From VGCC01 sp044375955 (GTDB lineage: Bacteria > Actinomycetota > Actinomycetes > S36-B12), in the NCBI GenBank assembly GCA_044375955.1, contig JBILLS010000001.1, forward strand, positions 186,001 through 250,000: a stretch of 64,000 bases of DNA, in the 5' to 3' direction. The notes under the pieces were generated by a model that was not told the origin of the DNA, did not search any database, and saw only the letters and a program-made list of their open reading frames with translations. Positions 31,709 to 41,580 of this stretch are shown here, one piece after another; position 1 is the first letter of the stretch; every line of letters begins with the position of its first letter. Made by a program: the position numbers and the translations under genes.

Positions 31709-33226
31709 ATGGCGAGTGATGAGCTGACCGATACCGGCGCTCTCCGTAAGCTGGCTTCTGACCCGCATACCAAGCAGGGCTGGATCTCCTCGGATAGGCA
31801 CCGTGACCGGCCGCACCAGCGCCGTGATCCCCTCCGTGTCTATGCGGTACGAGCCATCGCGTTCGATGCCGCTGCGATCATTGTCGCCGCCGTCATTGGT
31901 TTCGTTCTGCGGTGGACCATTCCCTACGACCTGAACATCTCCGACTACACCTATGTTCTGTTCGCACTCGTCGTTGTGGTGTCGTGGATCAGTGCCTTGT
32001 TGGCACGTGGGGCCTACGACACTCGGATCCTGGGTGTCGGCTCGGAGGAGTTTAAGCGGGTCATCACCGCATCTGGTGCGGTGTTCGCGGCCGTGGCCAT
32101 CGTGGCCTTCGCGTTCAAACTTGATCTGTCCCGTGGTTTCGTGCTCATCACCTTCGTCGTCGGCCTGCTCCTTCTTCTGTGTGTGCGGTGGTCACTGCGC
32201 GCCTGGCTGCGCAATGAAAGGCGTTACGGGCACTTCCTGCACCGCACCGTGGTGATCGGGACGGGATCCAGGAGTGAGGGGATCATCGATTTGCTCGATC
32301 GTGATCCGGTTGCTGGGTTCACCGTCGTGGACGTCATCCCCGAACCCGTCGGCGATGGGGAGATGGGCGTGGTGGATGACCCCACGCTGGAGGCATGGCT
32401 CGATGAGGTGATGGCGCGGATCTCGATCGTGGATGCGGACACCGTGGCGGTTGCAGACAGCCCCAACCTAGGCCAGCGGGTGATCAAGAAGCTCGCCTGG
32501 CGGCTCGAGGGTCCGCGCGTGGACCTTCTCGTGGCACCAACGCTGGGTGACTTCGCCGGTCCGCGCGTGACAATGCGCATGCAGGCCGATCTTCCGTTGA
32601 TCCACTTGGACGAGCCGCAGCTCACCGGCTCCAAGCGCGTGATCAAGCGCGGGCTGGACATTGTGTTCGGGGTGCTGCTCGCGATTCTGTTCCTGCCGTT
32701 CATGGTCGTTGCCGCCATCGGAACGTTCTTCTCCAGCCGTGGGCCGGTCTTCTATCGGCAGCAGCGCATCGGGCGCGGTGGTGAGACCATCACCGTCACG
32801 AAGTTCCGGACCATGTATGTCGGATCGGATCAGCAGCGCGAGGACGTCATCGGGATGCCCGATGATCGCATCTACGAGCGCTACAAGAACGATCCACGGA
32901 TCACCCCGTTTGGTCGAGTGCTGCGCAGATGGTCCATCGATGAGATGCCGCAGATCGTCAACGTCATTGGCGGCTCCATGTCCCTCGTGGGACCGCGGCC
33001 CGTGCTCCTCGATGAGATCCCGCTGTTCGAGGACGACGATCACCGCCGTCACTTGACCAAGCCCGGTCTCACCGGCCTCTGGCAGGTGTCTGGGCGAAAG
33101 GCGGTGGACTGGGACGAGCGCATGCGGATGGACTTGGACTACGTCGAGCACTGGTCGCCGGCCCTTGACCTGGTCATCGTGGCCAAGACGGTCCGGGTCG
33201 TCGTCTCGGGCAAAGGCGCCTACTAG
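31709..33226 (+). CDS. Second polyprenyl-phosphate sugar-1-phosphate transferase
   Basis: ATG 31709 (MASDELTDTG), with GGGAGG at about 6 bp, is preferred to the open frame at 31694. The 505-residue protein is a longer homologue of the 26.9-kb transferase: an N-terminal basic segment, four or five helices, then KFRTMYVGSDQQ, DPRITPFGRVLRRWSIDEMP, LVGPRPVL, KPGLTGLWQVSGRKAVDW. Two complete, divergent copies in one locus suggest two acceptor lipids, two sugars or two repeat units. Confidence 0.93.
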   Translation: MASDELTDTGALRKLASDPHTKQGWISSDRHRDRPHQRRDPLRVYAVRAIAFDAAAIIVAAVIGFVLRWTIPYDLNISDYTYVLFALVVVVSWISALLARGAYDTRILGVGSEEFKRVITASGAVFAAVAIVAFAFKLDLSRGFVLITFVVGLLLLLCVRWSLRAWLRNERRYGHFLHRTVVIGTGSRSEGIIDLLDRDPVAGFTVVDVIPEPVGDGEMGVVDDPTLEAWLDEVMARISIVDADTVAVADSPNLGQRVIKKLAWRLEGPRVDLLVAPTLGDFAGPRVTMRMQADLPLIHLDEPQLTGSKRVIKRGLDIVFGVLLAILFLPFMVVAAIGTFFSSRGPVFYRQQRIGRGGETITVTKFRTMYVGSDQQREDVIGMPDDRIYERYKNDPRITPFGRVLRRWSIDEMPQIVNVIGGSMSLVGPRPVLLDEIPLFEDDDHRRHLTKPGLTGLWQVSGRKAVDWDERMRMDLDYVEHWSPALDLVIVAKTVRVVVSGKGAY

Positions 33227-33227
33227 C

Positions 33228-33250
33228 GCCCCCGAGGAGCCCTTGGGGGC
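33228..33250 (+). terminator. Hairpin after the second sugar transferase
   Basis: GCCCCCGAG and CTTGGGGGC pair with one G·T wobble around a 5-nt loop, beginning 2 bp past the stop. No T-tract follows, so it may be an mRNA-stabilising hairpin or weak terminator. Confidence 0.45.
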
Positions 33251-33276
33251 CTCACTCGGCGACCTAGACTGACGAG

Positions 33277-35247
33277 GTGTCCGACCGGTCTCTGCGTCCG
33301 CGCTGGCCGTTGATCCTCGCTCTCGCCTCCGCTGGCGCCGTGGGCGCCTTCCTGCTGTGGCTTCAGGCCGGTCTGCTCGCGGGCTTGACCCTGGCCGCCT
33401 CGGGTGGTGTCGGATTGCAGAGCAACCTGTCGGCGGCGGCCGATGACCTGGTTTCCGGTGATTATGCGGCGGGTGAGAGGTCCTTCCAGGAAGCCTCCGT
33501 CGCGGCGGAGCGGGTCCTCAAGAGCACGGACCTCGCGCAGGTCGATCTGATCGAGCGGGTCCCTCCTCTCGAGACCGCGGTGCAGAACTGGAGGAGGGTC
33601 GCGGAATCCGTGGTGGGGGTCGCGCAGGGCACGGGGGAGTTGCTGTCCCTGTATGGCGACTTGTCCGGGAAAGCTGGTGGCGAGCGCATCTTCTCCGATG
33701 GCGCGATCAATATCGACATGCTGAATGACCTTCCCGTGCGCGTGGAGCGGGCTACCGAGCGCCTGGGCTTCGCTGAGCGCAACCTCGCGGCGATCCAGAC
33801 CACCACACCCTTCACGACACAGCTCGACGCTATGCGTGCGACCGCGCTGAAGGAGATGCGACCGGCGCAGGACGCAGTCGCCGCCCTTGCCGATATCGCT
33901 CCAGTTCTTCCGAGTGCACTCGGCGCCGACGGTCCACGGCGGTACCTCGTGGCGATAGGGAATCAAGCGGAGATGCGCGCCTCCGGGGGGGCACCGCTCA
34001 CGCTGGTCATGGTGGAATTCGATCAGGGACGCATCTCCATCCCCATCAAGGGCCAGACGAGCACGCAACTCTTCCCGCCACTGAATGCCCCCGTGCGGTG
34101 GTACGGCCCCAGCCTCAACCCGTTCTTCTCCGGGAACACACGTTTTGCGCCATTCGTCGTCACCAACACCCATCCCAACTTCGTCTACTCGGCGCAGGAG
34201 ATGGCGGCGAGTTGGACGGGGGGCAACTATCCCCGGGTCGATGGTGTGGTGTTCCTCGATCTCACAGCGATCGCTGCGGTGCTCAACGCTACGGGTCCGA
34301 TCGACTCATCCGTCTACGGCACCGTCACGGGTGACCAACTAGGTCAGATCCTGCTGATCGACGCCTACGCGACCTTCGGTCAGGAAGAAGCCGACCAACG
34401 CCAGGCGGCCAATCAGCAACTGCTCGACGAACTCATGGCACGACTGCTCTCCGGCGATGATCTGATCACGGTGGTCCAATCTCTCGCGAGCACGATTCCC
34501 GGGCGTCACTTCCAGGTCTGGATGCGGGAGCCGAAACTGCAACAGCTTTCCCTCGATGCTGGCACCGCCGGGTACGTTGCCGACCCGAAGACCGGTGACT
34601 GGTCCGCGGTCTATACCCAGAACGGCAATCAGTCCAAAGTTGATGTGTTCCAGCAACGCAACACGCTCATGCAGGTTGCGCTGCGCGAGGACGGATCCGC
34701 TGGCATCAACCAGGTGATCACGATCACCAACCAGACCCCTCCCGATCGCCCCGAGGGCCCACCGGAGCGCATCGGCTACGAGACCATGTGGGTCAAGAAC
34801 GCCCACATCATCTACATCCCCAATTCCGCTCAGGCATTCCGTGCCTCCTTCCCGTCCGACTTCAGCATCCGGCCCTTCAAGGGACACTCCCGCCAGCAGG
34901 CGGGGAGCGGGTTCGTCTCCGACGGATTCGGCAACCGCATGGTGCGCGTTGTGGGCTGGACACCCCCCGGTGGAACATCACAGGTCGTGGTGTCCTACGA
35001 ACTGCCCCCGGGAACTTTCAGCGCGGTCGGTGGATCTCCGGAGGAGGCCCGGCAACCCGCACTGGTCTACCGGCTCCGAGCGGAGCCCCAGGCGGTCTTC
35101 CTCCCTCCTACGCTCTCGGTCACCGTGATCCCGCCTCCGGGGTACCGGGTAACGCCCTATAGCGGCATGGAGATCACCGGTAACGCCGCTACGGTCAGTG
35201 CCGTGCTCGATCGACCGGTGGATGTCGGCATGGAGTTCACCCGGTGA
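33277..35247 (+). CDS. DUF4012 membrane protein
   Basis: The 656-residue product starts at GTG 33277, has one N-terminal helix (about 11–40) and a large extracytoplasmic DUF4012 domain (RYLVAIGNQAEMRASGG, NTHPNFVYSAQEMAASW, DGVVFLDLTAIAAVLNATGP). DUF4012 proteins are frequent in actinobacterial and Chloroflexi polysaccharide loci and distantly resemble LytR-CpsA-Psr proteins that attach glycans to the wall; that role is inferred. Its stop overlaps the next gene as GTGA. Confidence 0.88.
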   Translation: MSDRSLRPRWPLILALASAGAVGAFLLWLQAGLLAGLTLAASGGVGLQSNLSAAADDLVSGDYAAGERSFQEASVAAERVLKSTDLAQVDLIERVPPLETAVQNWRRVAESVVGVAQGTGELLSLYGDLSGKAGGERIFSDGAINIDMLNDLPVRVERATERLGFAERNLAAIQTTTPFTTQLDAMRATALKEMRPAQDAVAALADIAPVLPSALGADGPRRYLVAIGNQAEMRASGGAPLTLVMVEFDQGRISIPIKGQTSTQLFPPLNAPVRWYGPSLNPFFSGNTRFAPFVVTNTHPNFVYSAQEMAASWTGGNYPRVDGVVFLDLTAIAAVLNATGPIDSSVYGTVTGDQLGQILLIDAYATFGQEEADQRQAANQQLLDELMARLLSGDDLITVVQSLASTIPGRHFQVWMREPKLQQLSLDAGTAGYVADPKTGDWSAVYTQNGNQSKVDVFQQRNTLMQVALREDGSAGINQVITITNQTPPDRPEGPPERIGYETMWVKNAHIIYIPNSAQAFRASFPSDFSIRPFKGHSRQQAGSGFVSDGFGNRMVRVVGWTPPGGTSQVVVSYELPPGTFSAVGGSPEEARQPALVYRLRAEPQAVFLPPTLSVTVIPPPGYRVTPYSGMEITGNAATVSAVLDRPVDVGMEFTR

Positions 35248-37172
35248 TCGCCCTCGTCGCCTTGGTCGCCTTCTCGTCGATACTGCTGTGGGTGGCTCCT
35301 GCGATCGGGGTCGTCGCCACCGCCATCACGATGGCGATCGTTCCCCCCTGGGGGCGGGGGCTGATCGAACGCGCGGTGATCTCGGCGATCGTGGGCCTGG
35401 GGATCATCGCCCTGGTCTTCCCGCGCGCGGGGACTACTCCGATTGATCACACCACGGCACGTGGATTACTGATCGGAGTCATGCTCCTCGCTTTGGCGCT
35501 GCGCGCCATCCCGTCGCTGCGCCGAGTACGTGTCCCACGGTTCACCTGGCCGGATGCCTTTGTCCTCGTCACTATCACCCTTGCCGCGTGGTGGCCGATT
35601 AGTGCCTACCTCGGTGCCGACGCAGCGCAGACGGTTTCCGGCCTGCTGTTCTCTGGTTGGGACAACCACGCCCACTACACGACGTTCGCGAACACATACG
35701 TCTCGCAGAGCACCACGTGGCCCACGGCGGATGGATCCGAGGCCTGGAACCAGTGGTACCCGGCCCTGCACACCACCGCGTGGGCGCTGCTCCAGTATGC
35801 GGCTAGCAGCTCGGACCTCGGCCGCATTGATCTGCTCCAGCCGTACGTCGTCTGGTCGGCCGCGACCTTCGCGCTCTGCCTCGGCGCGCTCACCTGGATG
35901 GCGGCGAGCGTCGCCGGGCGCTTCACGCGCGGGCGGCTGGCCCCGATCCTGGCTGCCGCGGGTTTCGCGGTCTTCGCTCTCCTAGGTTCCGTGCAGAACC
36001 TCTTCCAGGCTGGCTTCACCAACTTCGTCCTCGCGCTCACCATCACCGCGACAGCCAGCTATATCGCGGCGCGTAGTTGGCGATCCGCGCGCACCCTCGG
36101 CTGGTTCCTCGTCCCGCTCGCGACCATCAGCGTCATCGGGTTGTGGACTCCACTCGTGCTGGGTCTGGTGCCCGCCGGTTTCGTCGTCGCCGTGGCTCTG
36201 TGGCGCTACCGACGCTCGCTGGGCATCGCCTATGTGATCGTCGGGGCGGCCGCGGGAATCCTGGTCGCGATCTCGCAGGGTCGGGCGGTCCTCAACGCCA
36301 GTGATGTGGGCCTCGTCGAGTTCGGCGAGGTGGTGGGCGGGATCGACATCGGTATGGCGCCGTTCAACCTCAGCGCAGGTGTCGCTGCACCGTTGCTCGC
36401 GGTACTCATCGGACTCCTGGTCTGGCGCATGGATCGCCCGTCACCGATTCCCTTCGCTGTGGCGTCGCCCGCAGTTGCCGCCGCGCTGGTGGCACTCTTC
36501 TTCGCGCGGGGATCGGTGGTCGCGGGTGTCGATTGGACGGTGTCCTACTACGTCCTCAAATCACTCAATGCTGCGTACCTCATGGCCGCCCCGATCGTCA
36601 TCGCTGTTCTTGCCTCCGGCACCGCGCTGCTTGTACGCGAACTCCGCGCGCGCACAGGTACGGGTGCGGCATCCCTGGCCGCAGCCATCGTGGCCCTGCT
36701 CGCCATCACAGCCTTCGGGTATGTCGGTGTGCTCACTGTGCCGCTCAACGAGGGTTACCCGGTCGCGCCCGGGATCGCGAACGCGACCGCACGCGCTGAA
36801 TTCCTCACCCGACCCACGGGTGAACCGATCGTGGCGGGAGCACTCGCCACGCAGGGCCGGGAATCGAACACCCCCATCCTGTGGGAGGCGGGCGGGACAC
36901 TCCCGAACCTGTGGGGGGCGAGCCTGAGCGGCGTGCTCTCCAAGGAGCAGCAGAGCTTCTACTTGAACCTGCCGGACTTCCCCTACGACGACAAGACCGT
37001 CGAGTACCTGAAGTTCCAACTGGGTGAGCGTCCGGATCTCTCGTTCGATCTGCTGTGGTTCCGGGACTCCTCTGAGGCACTCCTCGCCCCGCTGGCCAAC
37101 ATCAGCGACCGCATCACGGTCACCCGCGTGCCCATGCCCGCCTCCGACATCTGCCCCGAGTGCATGGGCTAG
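35244..37172 (+). CDS. Polytopic membrane protein of the polysaccharide locus (GT-C-like)
   Basis: The 642-residue protein has about 12–14 helices over residues 1–500 with a DAAQTVSGLLFSGWDNHAHY segment after the second helix pair, the Asp/Gly/Trp/His pattern expected of GT-C-type loops, and an extracytoplasmic C-terminal domain of about 100 residues. This architecture fits DUF6541-like membrane glycosyltransferases, but the catalytic Asp cannot be assigned with certainty. It is translationally coupled (GTGA) to the DUF4012 gene and converges on rmlC with a 4-bp overlap. Confidence 0.75.
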   Translation: MIALVALVAFSSILLWVAPAIGVVATAITMAIVPPWGRGLIERAVISAIVGLGIIALVFPRAGTTPIDHTTARGLLIGVMLLALALRAIPSLRRVRVPRFTWPDAFVLVTITLAAWWPISAYLGADAAQTVSGLLFSGWDNHAHYTTFANTYVSQSTTWPTADGSEAWNQWYPALHTTAWALLQYAASSSDLGRIDLLQPYVVWSAATFALCLGALTWMAASVAGRFTRGRLAPILAAAGFAVFALLGSVQNLFQAGFTNFVLALTITATASYIAARSWRSARTLGWFLVPLATISVIGLWTPLVLGLVPAGFVVAVALWRYRRSLGIAYVIVGAAAGILVAISQGRAVLNASDVGLVEFGEVVGGIDIGMAPFNLSAGVAAPLLAVLIGLLVWRMDRPSPIPFAVASPAVAAALVALFFARGSVVAGVDWTVSYYVLKSLNAAYLMAAPIVIAVLASGTALLVRELRARTGTGAASLAAAIVALLAITAFGYVGVLTVPLNEGYPVAPGIANATARAEFLTRPTGEPIVAGALATQGRESNTPILWEAGGTLPNLWGASLSGVLSKEQQSFYLNLPDFPYDDKTVEYLKFQLGERPDLSFDLLWFRDSSEALLAPLANISDRITVTRVPMPASDICPECMG

Positions 37173-37771
37173 GTCGAGGACACATCCCGGTACCAGGCAG
37201 CACAGGACTCATAGCTTGGCAACATCCCCTGCGCCGCGGCATCGGCGAGCAGGGGAGCCGATGCATCCTTGGGCGACAGCACCACATCCACGTCGGTCGG
37301 CCACGGTAGACCCAAAGCCGGATCGAGGGGATGCACGCCGTGCTCGCGGCTCGGTGCGAACGGCGCAGTGCAGAGGTACCCGACGGTCACCGACGGAGTC
37401 AACGCACAGAATGCGTGCCCTAGACCCTCTGCGAGAAATAGGCCACGTCGGGACTCGGAGTCCAACTCCACCGCGCCCCAGGTGCCGAAGGTGGGGGAGC
37501 CGACCCGGATGTCCACCACCACATCCAGGATCTTCCCGTTGAAGCACTGCACGTACTTGGCCTGGCCCGGGGGAACATCGGCGAAGTGGATACCGCGCAC
37601 CGACCCACGCCGGGACACCGAGATATTCATCTGTTCGAGCGAGAAGGAACGCCCCAGTACCTCGCGGAAGACCGAGGCCTTGAACGACTCAAGGAAAACC
37701 CCACGATCATCAGGCCGCAGGATCGGAGTGAAGGTCCACGCCCCGTCGATCGAAAGCGGGTTCACCTCCAC
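37169..37771 (-). CDS. rmlC: dTDP-4-dehydrorhamnose 3,5-epimerase
   Basis: Starting at GTG 37771 (VEVNPLSIDGAWTFTPIL), the 200-residue cupin has RGVFLESF, GSVRGIHFADVPPGQAKY with catalytic His62, and Tyr132 in GYLCTAP. It isomerises dTDP-4-keto-6-deoxyglucose for dTDP-L-rhamnose. rmlA is at 52.8 kb; rmlB and rmlD are not in the window. The family's Lys and Asp residues are present. GTG 37765 is an alternative start. Confidence 0.93.
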   Translation of the reverse strand: MEVNPLSIDGAWTFTPILRPDDRGVFLESFKASVFREVLGRSFSLEQMNISVSRRGSVRGIHFADVPPGQAKYVQCFNGKILDVVVDIRVGSPTFGTWGAVELDSESRRGLFLAEGLGHAFCALTPSVTVGYLCTAPFAPSREHGVHPLDPALGLPWPTDVDVVLSPKDASAPLLADAAAQGMLPSYESCAAWYRDVSST

Positions 37772-37826
37772 TCGGTGAGGGTAGCAACGGTGACTCGGAT
37801 GGCCGGGCACCAAGTACGGTGGACAT

Positions 37827-38990
37827 GTGAAGGTGGCGCTGATGGGCACCCGTGGGGTCCCTGCTAACTACGGCGGATTCGAAACCGCCGTGGAGGAAAT
37901 CGGTAGTCGCCTCGTTTCGCTTGGGTTCCAGGTCACGGTCTACGCCCGCAATCCCGGCCAACAGGTGGAGGAGTACCGCGGGATGCACGTGGTGAACGTG
38001 CGCGCCGTTAGGCATCGGATGACCGAGACACTCAGTCACACAGCGTTGAGTGCCGTGCACGCGGTGATCTCGGATCACCCGGATGTCTGCCTGCTTTTCA
38101 ACGCCGGGAACGCGCCGATGATCCGCCCGTTGCAGACGGCCGGCATTCCCACCGCCGTCCACCTGGACGGGCTGGAGTCACGACGAGGGAAGTGGCGTGG
38201 AGCTGGGGCCCGCTACTACCGGTGGGCGGAACGCTCAGCAGTTCGATGGGCCGATGCCGTGATCGCGGACTCGCGTGCGATCGCCGAGCACGTGCAGCGC
38301 GAATACAACCGCGACGCGTTGTTCATCCCCTACGGTGCCGACGTCATCGATCCCGGTAGCGCTCGCCTTGCAGAAGTGGGGGTTCTCAAGCGGGACTACC
38401 ACCTCATCGTGGCGCGGTTCGAACCCGAGAACCACGTCCTCGATGCTGTCCACGCCTACCGGATCTCGGATGAGACGCGGCCGCTGCTTGTGGTCGGCTC
38501 GGCCCCCTATAGCCGCTGGTACGTGGACCGCGTGCATGAGACAGCGCAAGCGGATGAGCGAATCCGATTCCTGGGTGGCGTCTATGACCGGGAGCTCCTC
38601 GACCAGCTATATGCGAACGCCCGCACCTACATCCACGGCCACTCGGTCGGGGGTACGAACCCGAGTCTGCTGCGGGCGATGGGTGCGGGGGCACCTGTCC
38701 TGGCATTCGACTGCGAGTTTAATCGTGAGGTGACAGCGAACCAGGCCTTCTTCTGGTCCGATGCCGACGCATTGGTGGGCCTGCTGGATGACATCGCGGG
38801 CGGTGAGGATCACGTCTTCGATGTGAACATCGACGCGGACCTGAGGAAGTTCGCCCAGGCAGGTAGGCAGCGCGTAGCCCAGCATTACCAGTGGGATGCC
38901 GTCGCCGACGAGTATGCGAACCTCATCCGTGAGTTGCAGGCCACGGCATCACTTCAGCGCAAGGACAAGCGCGGGCGGGTCAGCGCTTGA
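37827..38990 (+). CDS. Glycosyltransferase with DUF1972 N-terminal domain
   Basis: The 387-residue GT-B protein starts ATG 37827 with MGTRGVPANYGGFETAVEEI, the signature of the DUF1972 domain found on rhamnosyltransferases. The donor-binding half has FIPYGADVID, LIVARFEPEN, VGSAPYSRWY and the loop HSVGGTNPSLLRAMGAG (EX7E-like position). Likely a rhamnosyl- or other hexosyltransferase, in the rmlC–gmd sugar context. Its TGA shares a base with the next ATG. Confidence 0.9.
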   Translation: MKVALMGTRGVPANYGGFETAVEEIGSRLVSLGFQVTVYARNPGQQVEEYRGMHVVNVRAVRHRMTETLSHTALSAVHAVISDHPDVCLLFNAGNAPMIRPLQTAGIPTAVHLDGLESRRGKWRGAGARYYRWAERSAVRWADAVIADSRAIAEHVQREYNRDALFIPYGADVIDPGSARLAEVGVLKRDYHLIVARFEPENHVLDAVHAYRISDETRPLLVVGSAPYSRWYVDRVHETAQADERIRFLGGVYDRELLDQLYANARTYIHGHSVGGTNPSLLRAMGAGAPVLAFDCEFNREVTANQAFFWSDADALVGLLDDIAGGEDHVFDVNIDADLRKFAQAGRQRVAQHYQWDAVADEYANLIRELQATASLQRKDKRGRVSA

Positions 38991-39751
38991 TGCGTATCGC
39001 CGCCGTGATTGTGGCCCACGCCGGGTCACCATTCATCGAGGCGGCACTTGACAGCATCACGAACCAATCACGGCGACCTGACGTCCGGATCGCCGTTTGT
39101 GACGCAACATCCCGGGATGTTGATGCGCATCTGCGAGATCACGGATTCGATATCCACCGAGCGACCACCTCGTCCAGGGACATCACGACACGGATCGCCC
39201 ACAACTTCGCCCAGGGTGTCCGCCTCGCGGGTGACACTGATCTCGCCGTTCTGGGTGACCACGATGATGTCTGGCACATCGACCGGGTCGGTCACCATGA
39301 AGCAGTCGCACGAACGTTTCCCGGGGCGGTGATGCTCGCATCCGATGGCAGGCTCGTCGACTCGATGGGAGTGCCGACGAGTGGGACCCTCCGCGACACG
39401 TTCCCAGTTCCTCAAGGCTGGAATGGCCTTGACCTTCGCCAGCAGTGGACTTACGCCTTGCGTCACTCCATCGCCACCGGCGGTGCTTCAGCCGTCGTTC
39501 CCGCACGCGCTCTTCGCACACCTATCCCTGCGGGCTGGTTGCATGATCGCTGGTGGTCCCTCCTGGCCGTCCGCGACCACGGCATGGTGATCGACGATGC
39601 GGTAGTGATCGATTACCGCATCAGTGACGATCAACGTGTGGGGTTGGATACCCAAGGTCAGCACTCCACCGCCTCGTGGCTGCTCACTCGTGCGCGAACG
39701 TTGGGGCGCACCGCCCGGCGCGGAATGGACATCGCCCGCCTGCTCGTCTGA
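38990..39751 (+). CDS. GT2-family glycosyltransferase
   Basis: I prefer ATG 38990, sharing a base with the upstream TGA (TGATG), over TTG 38987. The 253-residue protein has an N-terminal GT-A fold (MRIAAVIVAHAGSPFIEAAL, ICDATSRD-like), LAVLGDHDDVWH (DXD-type metal site in GDHDD), then a C-terminal amphipathic region. Substrate unknown. Confidence 0.86.
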   Translation: MRIAAVIVAHAGSPFIEAALDSITNQSRRPDVRIAVCDATSRDVDAHLRDHGFDIHRATTSSRDITTRIAHNFAQGVRLAGDTDLAVLGDHDDVWHIDRVGHHEAVARTFPGAVMLASDGRLVDSMGVPTSGTLRDTFPVPQGWNGLDLRQQWTYALRHSIATGGASAVVPARALRTPIPAGWLHDRWWSLLAVRDHGMVIDDAVVIDYRISDDQRVGLDTQGQHSTASWLLTRARTLGRTARRGMDIARLLV

Positions 39752-39754
39752 CGT

Positions 39755-41485
39755 TCACCCCACCCAGGTCAATCGGGTCAGACACGCCACGATCTCACCG
39801 GATCCCACCCCGAGGTAGGGCGCCGCAGTGCACTCGAGGTCCGAGGGCAGCGACCACGGCGGCAGGGATGCGTAGAACCCTTCGATCTGCTCACGATCCG
39901 GGGCGTACATCGCGACCGCCGTCGGCCGCATCTGCTCCAGGCGCGTTGTGGTCTCCCGGCTGAGCTGTGCCTCCTGCGTGCTGAGGTTGTAGTCCCCCCA
40001 CATCTGCATCGCGGCGACCTCCCGGCCTAGCCCCGCGGGATCGGCCCAGATTGCGATCGAGTCATCACGGGTCGTGCGAGCCAGCAGCCACTTCTGGATG
40101 TCCATGCGCGACGCGAACTGATCGTCGAACTGGAAGTCCACGAAAGCGCTCCGGAAGGGATACTGGCTGTAGATGCCGAGCAGACCGCGACCGTTCTGCC
40201 ACACCTGAGCGCTGACGAACACCGCACCCATCACCACCACCAGCGCACCCGCCACCACCGCATTCCACCGGCCACGGACCAGCCATGCCACCAGCCCCAG
40301 GGCGAGCACCAGGATCCCCGCGATCGCCCAGGCCACGCCCAGCGGCAGTACTCCATCGAAACGCCCCGCCCACATGATCAACGGAACGGTGATCGCGATC
40401 CCGGCGGCATACACCCACGGATAGCTGGCCCGACCCTCACTGTGCCCGGGCGAGAGCGAGATGAACACCAGGGCGAGAGACAGCAACGCCCCAGGCCACA
40501 GCAATGCCACATAGTGAGGCGCCTCCAACCAGGGTCCAGGCATCACAGCCATCAGCACAACGGTCACCAGCACGTTCGTCACGGAGATCACGAGCGCCGC
40601 CCACGCCCACCAATTCCTCCGATTTCCTACCGCGGCGACGAGTGACCCCACGATCGCCAGCACCACGACAATCAGCGCGGTATCCCGCTGCCACGTCGTT
40701 GCATCCCCGATGAAGTCGGTGTAGTCGAGCCTCGTATTCCACTCGAGATACGTACCCCACCAATCCCGGCCCGGGAAGATCACCAGGCCGGCCAGCCAGA
40801 AGACCCCGAAGCCCACGAGCGTGCCTGTGAGACCCGCAAGTGCATCAATACCCAGTCGTTGCCAACGTCGGGTCGGAACCGCCCAGACCACGAGGAATCG
40901 AATGGACAACCACATTCCCAGTCCGAGAATTAAGGCATACGGGTTGAGCATGAGCAACCAACCGAGCAGCAGACCACTCCCGGCGGCGATGGTCCATCGA
41001 GGTCTACCATCAAGTTTGGTTTCTCGGGCACCGCTGACGCTCAGATAGCTGACGCCGAGGCTCAACAACAGGAACGTGACCGCGATTATGGTTCCCGATA
41101 GGTAAGTGTTGCCCACGTACGCCAAGACCACCGTGTTCAAACCGACGAACAGCGCGAGTCCCGTGGCAAGCACCAGAGTGCGCCCAGTCGCGTGGGCTAC
41201 GATCATGACCGCGGCGACGATCATGATGATCAATAGCGCACGCCACAGACCGAAGCCCCACCACGGCCCGAGGATCGATACCAGTGCCCGGGCCGGAGCG
41301 ATATACCCCAGGCGCGTCCAGTAGTACGCCGGCTCCACGGCACGATCCGCCACATCCGCGCCATAGAGTGCGAAGGACGCGTAGAACTCGGAATCAGGGG
41401 AGTTGAAGCCTGTCCACCACTGGGAGACGAGCAGCACGAGCGCCGACACCAGCGCACCCATGAGCCACCACAGTCGCTCCCGCAC
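39755..41485 (-). CDS. Polytopic membrane protein, GT-C-like
   Basis: The 576-residue product (GTG 41485) begins with a helix then QWWTGFNSPDSEFYASFALYG, where Asp31 sits on the first extracytoplasmic loop like the catalytic Asp of GT-C/arabinofuranosyltransferase-type proteins. About 12 helices follow, and a C-terminal globular region of about 150 residues (LARTTRDDSIAIWADPAGLG) ends in CTAAPYLGVGSGEIVACL. Likely a polyprenyl-sugar-dependent glycosyltransferase of the locus. Confidence 0.72.
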   Translation of the reverse strand: MRERLWWLMGALVSALVLLVSQWWTGFNSPDSEFYASFALYGADVADRAVEPAYYWTRLGYIAPARALVSILGPWWGFGLWRALLIIMIVAAVMIVAHATGRTLVLATGLALFVGLNTVVLAYVGNTYLSGTIIAVTFLLLSLGVSYLSVSGARETKLDGRPRWTIAAGSGLLLGWLLMLNPYALILGLGMWLSIRFLVVWAVPTRRWQRLGIDALAGLTGTLVGFGVFWLAGLVIFPGRDWWGTYLEWNTRLDYTDFIGDATTWQRDTALIVVVLAIVGSLVAAVGNRRNWWAWAALVISVTNVLVTVVLMAVMPGPWLEAPHYVALLWPGALLSLALVFISLSPGHSEGRASYPWVYAAGIAITVPLIMWAGRFDGVLPLGVAWAIAGILVLALGLVAWLVRGRWNAVVAGALVVVMGAVFVSAQVWQNGRGLLGIYSQYPFRSAFVDFQFDDQFASRMDIQKWLLARTTRDDSIAIWADPAGLGREVAAMQMWGDYNLSTQEAQLSRETTTRLEQMRPTAVAMYAPDREQIEGFYASLPPWSLPSDLECTAAPYLGVGSGEIVACLTRLTWVG

Positions 41486-41580
41486 CGGGACACGGTAGCC
41501 GTCACTCAGTCGCTCAAGCCGTTCGGTTGCGATATCGATGAGTACACAGGTGGATCGTTCGTGCCCGTAGGCTCAGGTGC

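Noticed and set aside
26855..33226. The two sugar transferases as an assembly duplication
   Set aside because: They differ in length and sequence over the entire N-terminal half, so they are paralogues, not a repeat artefact.
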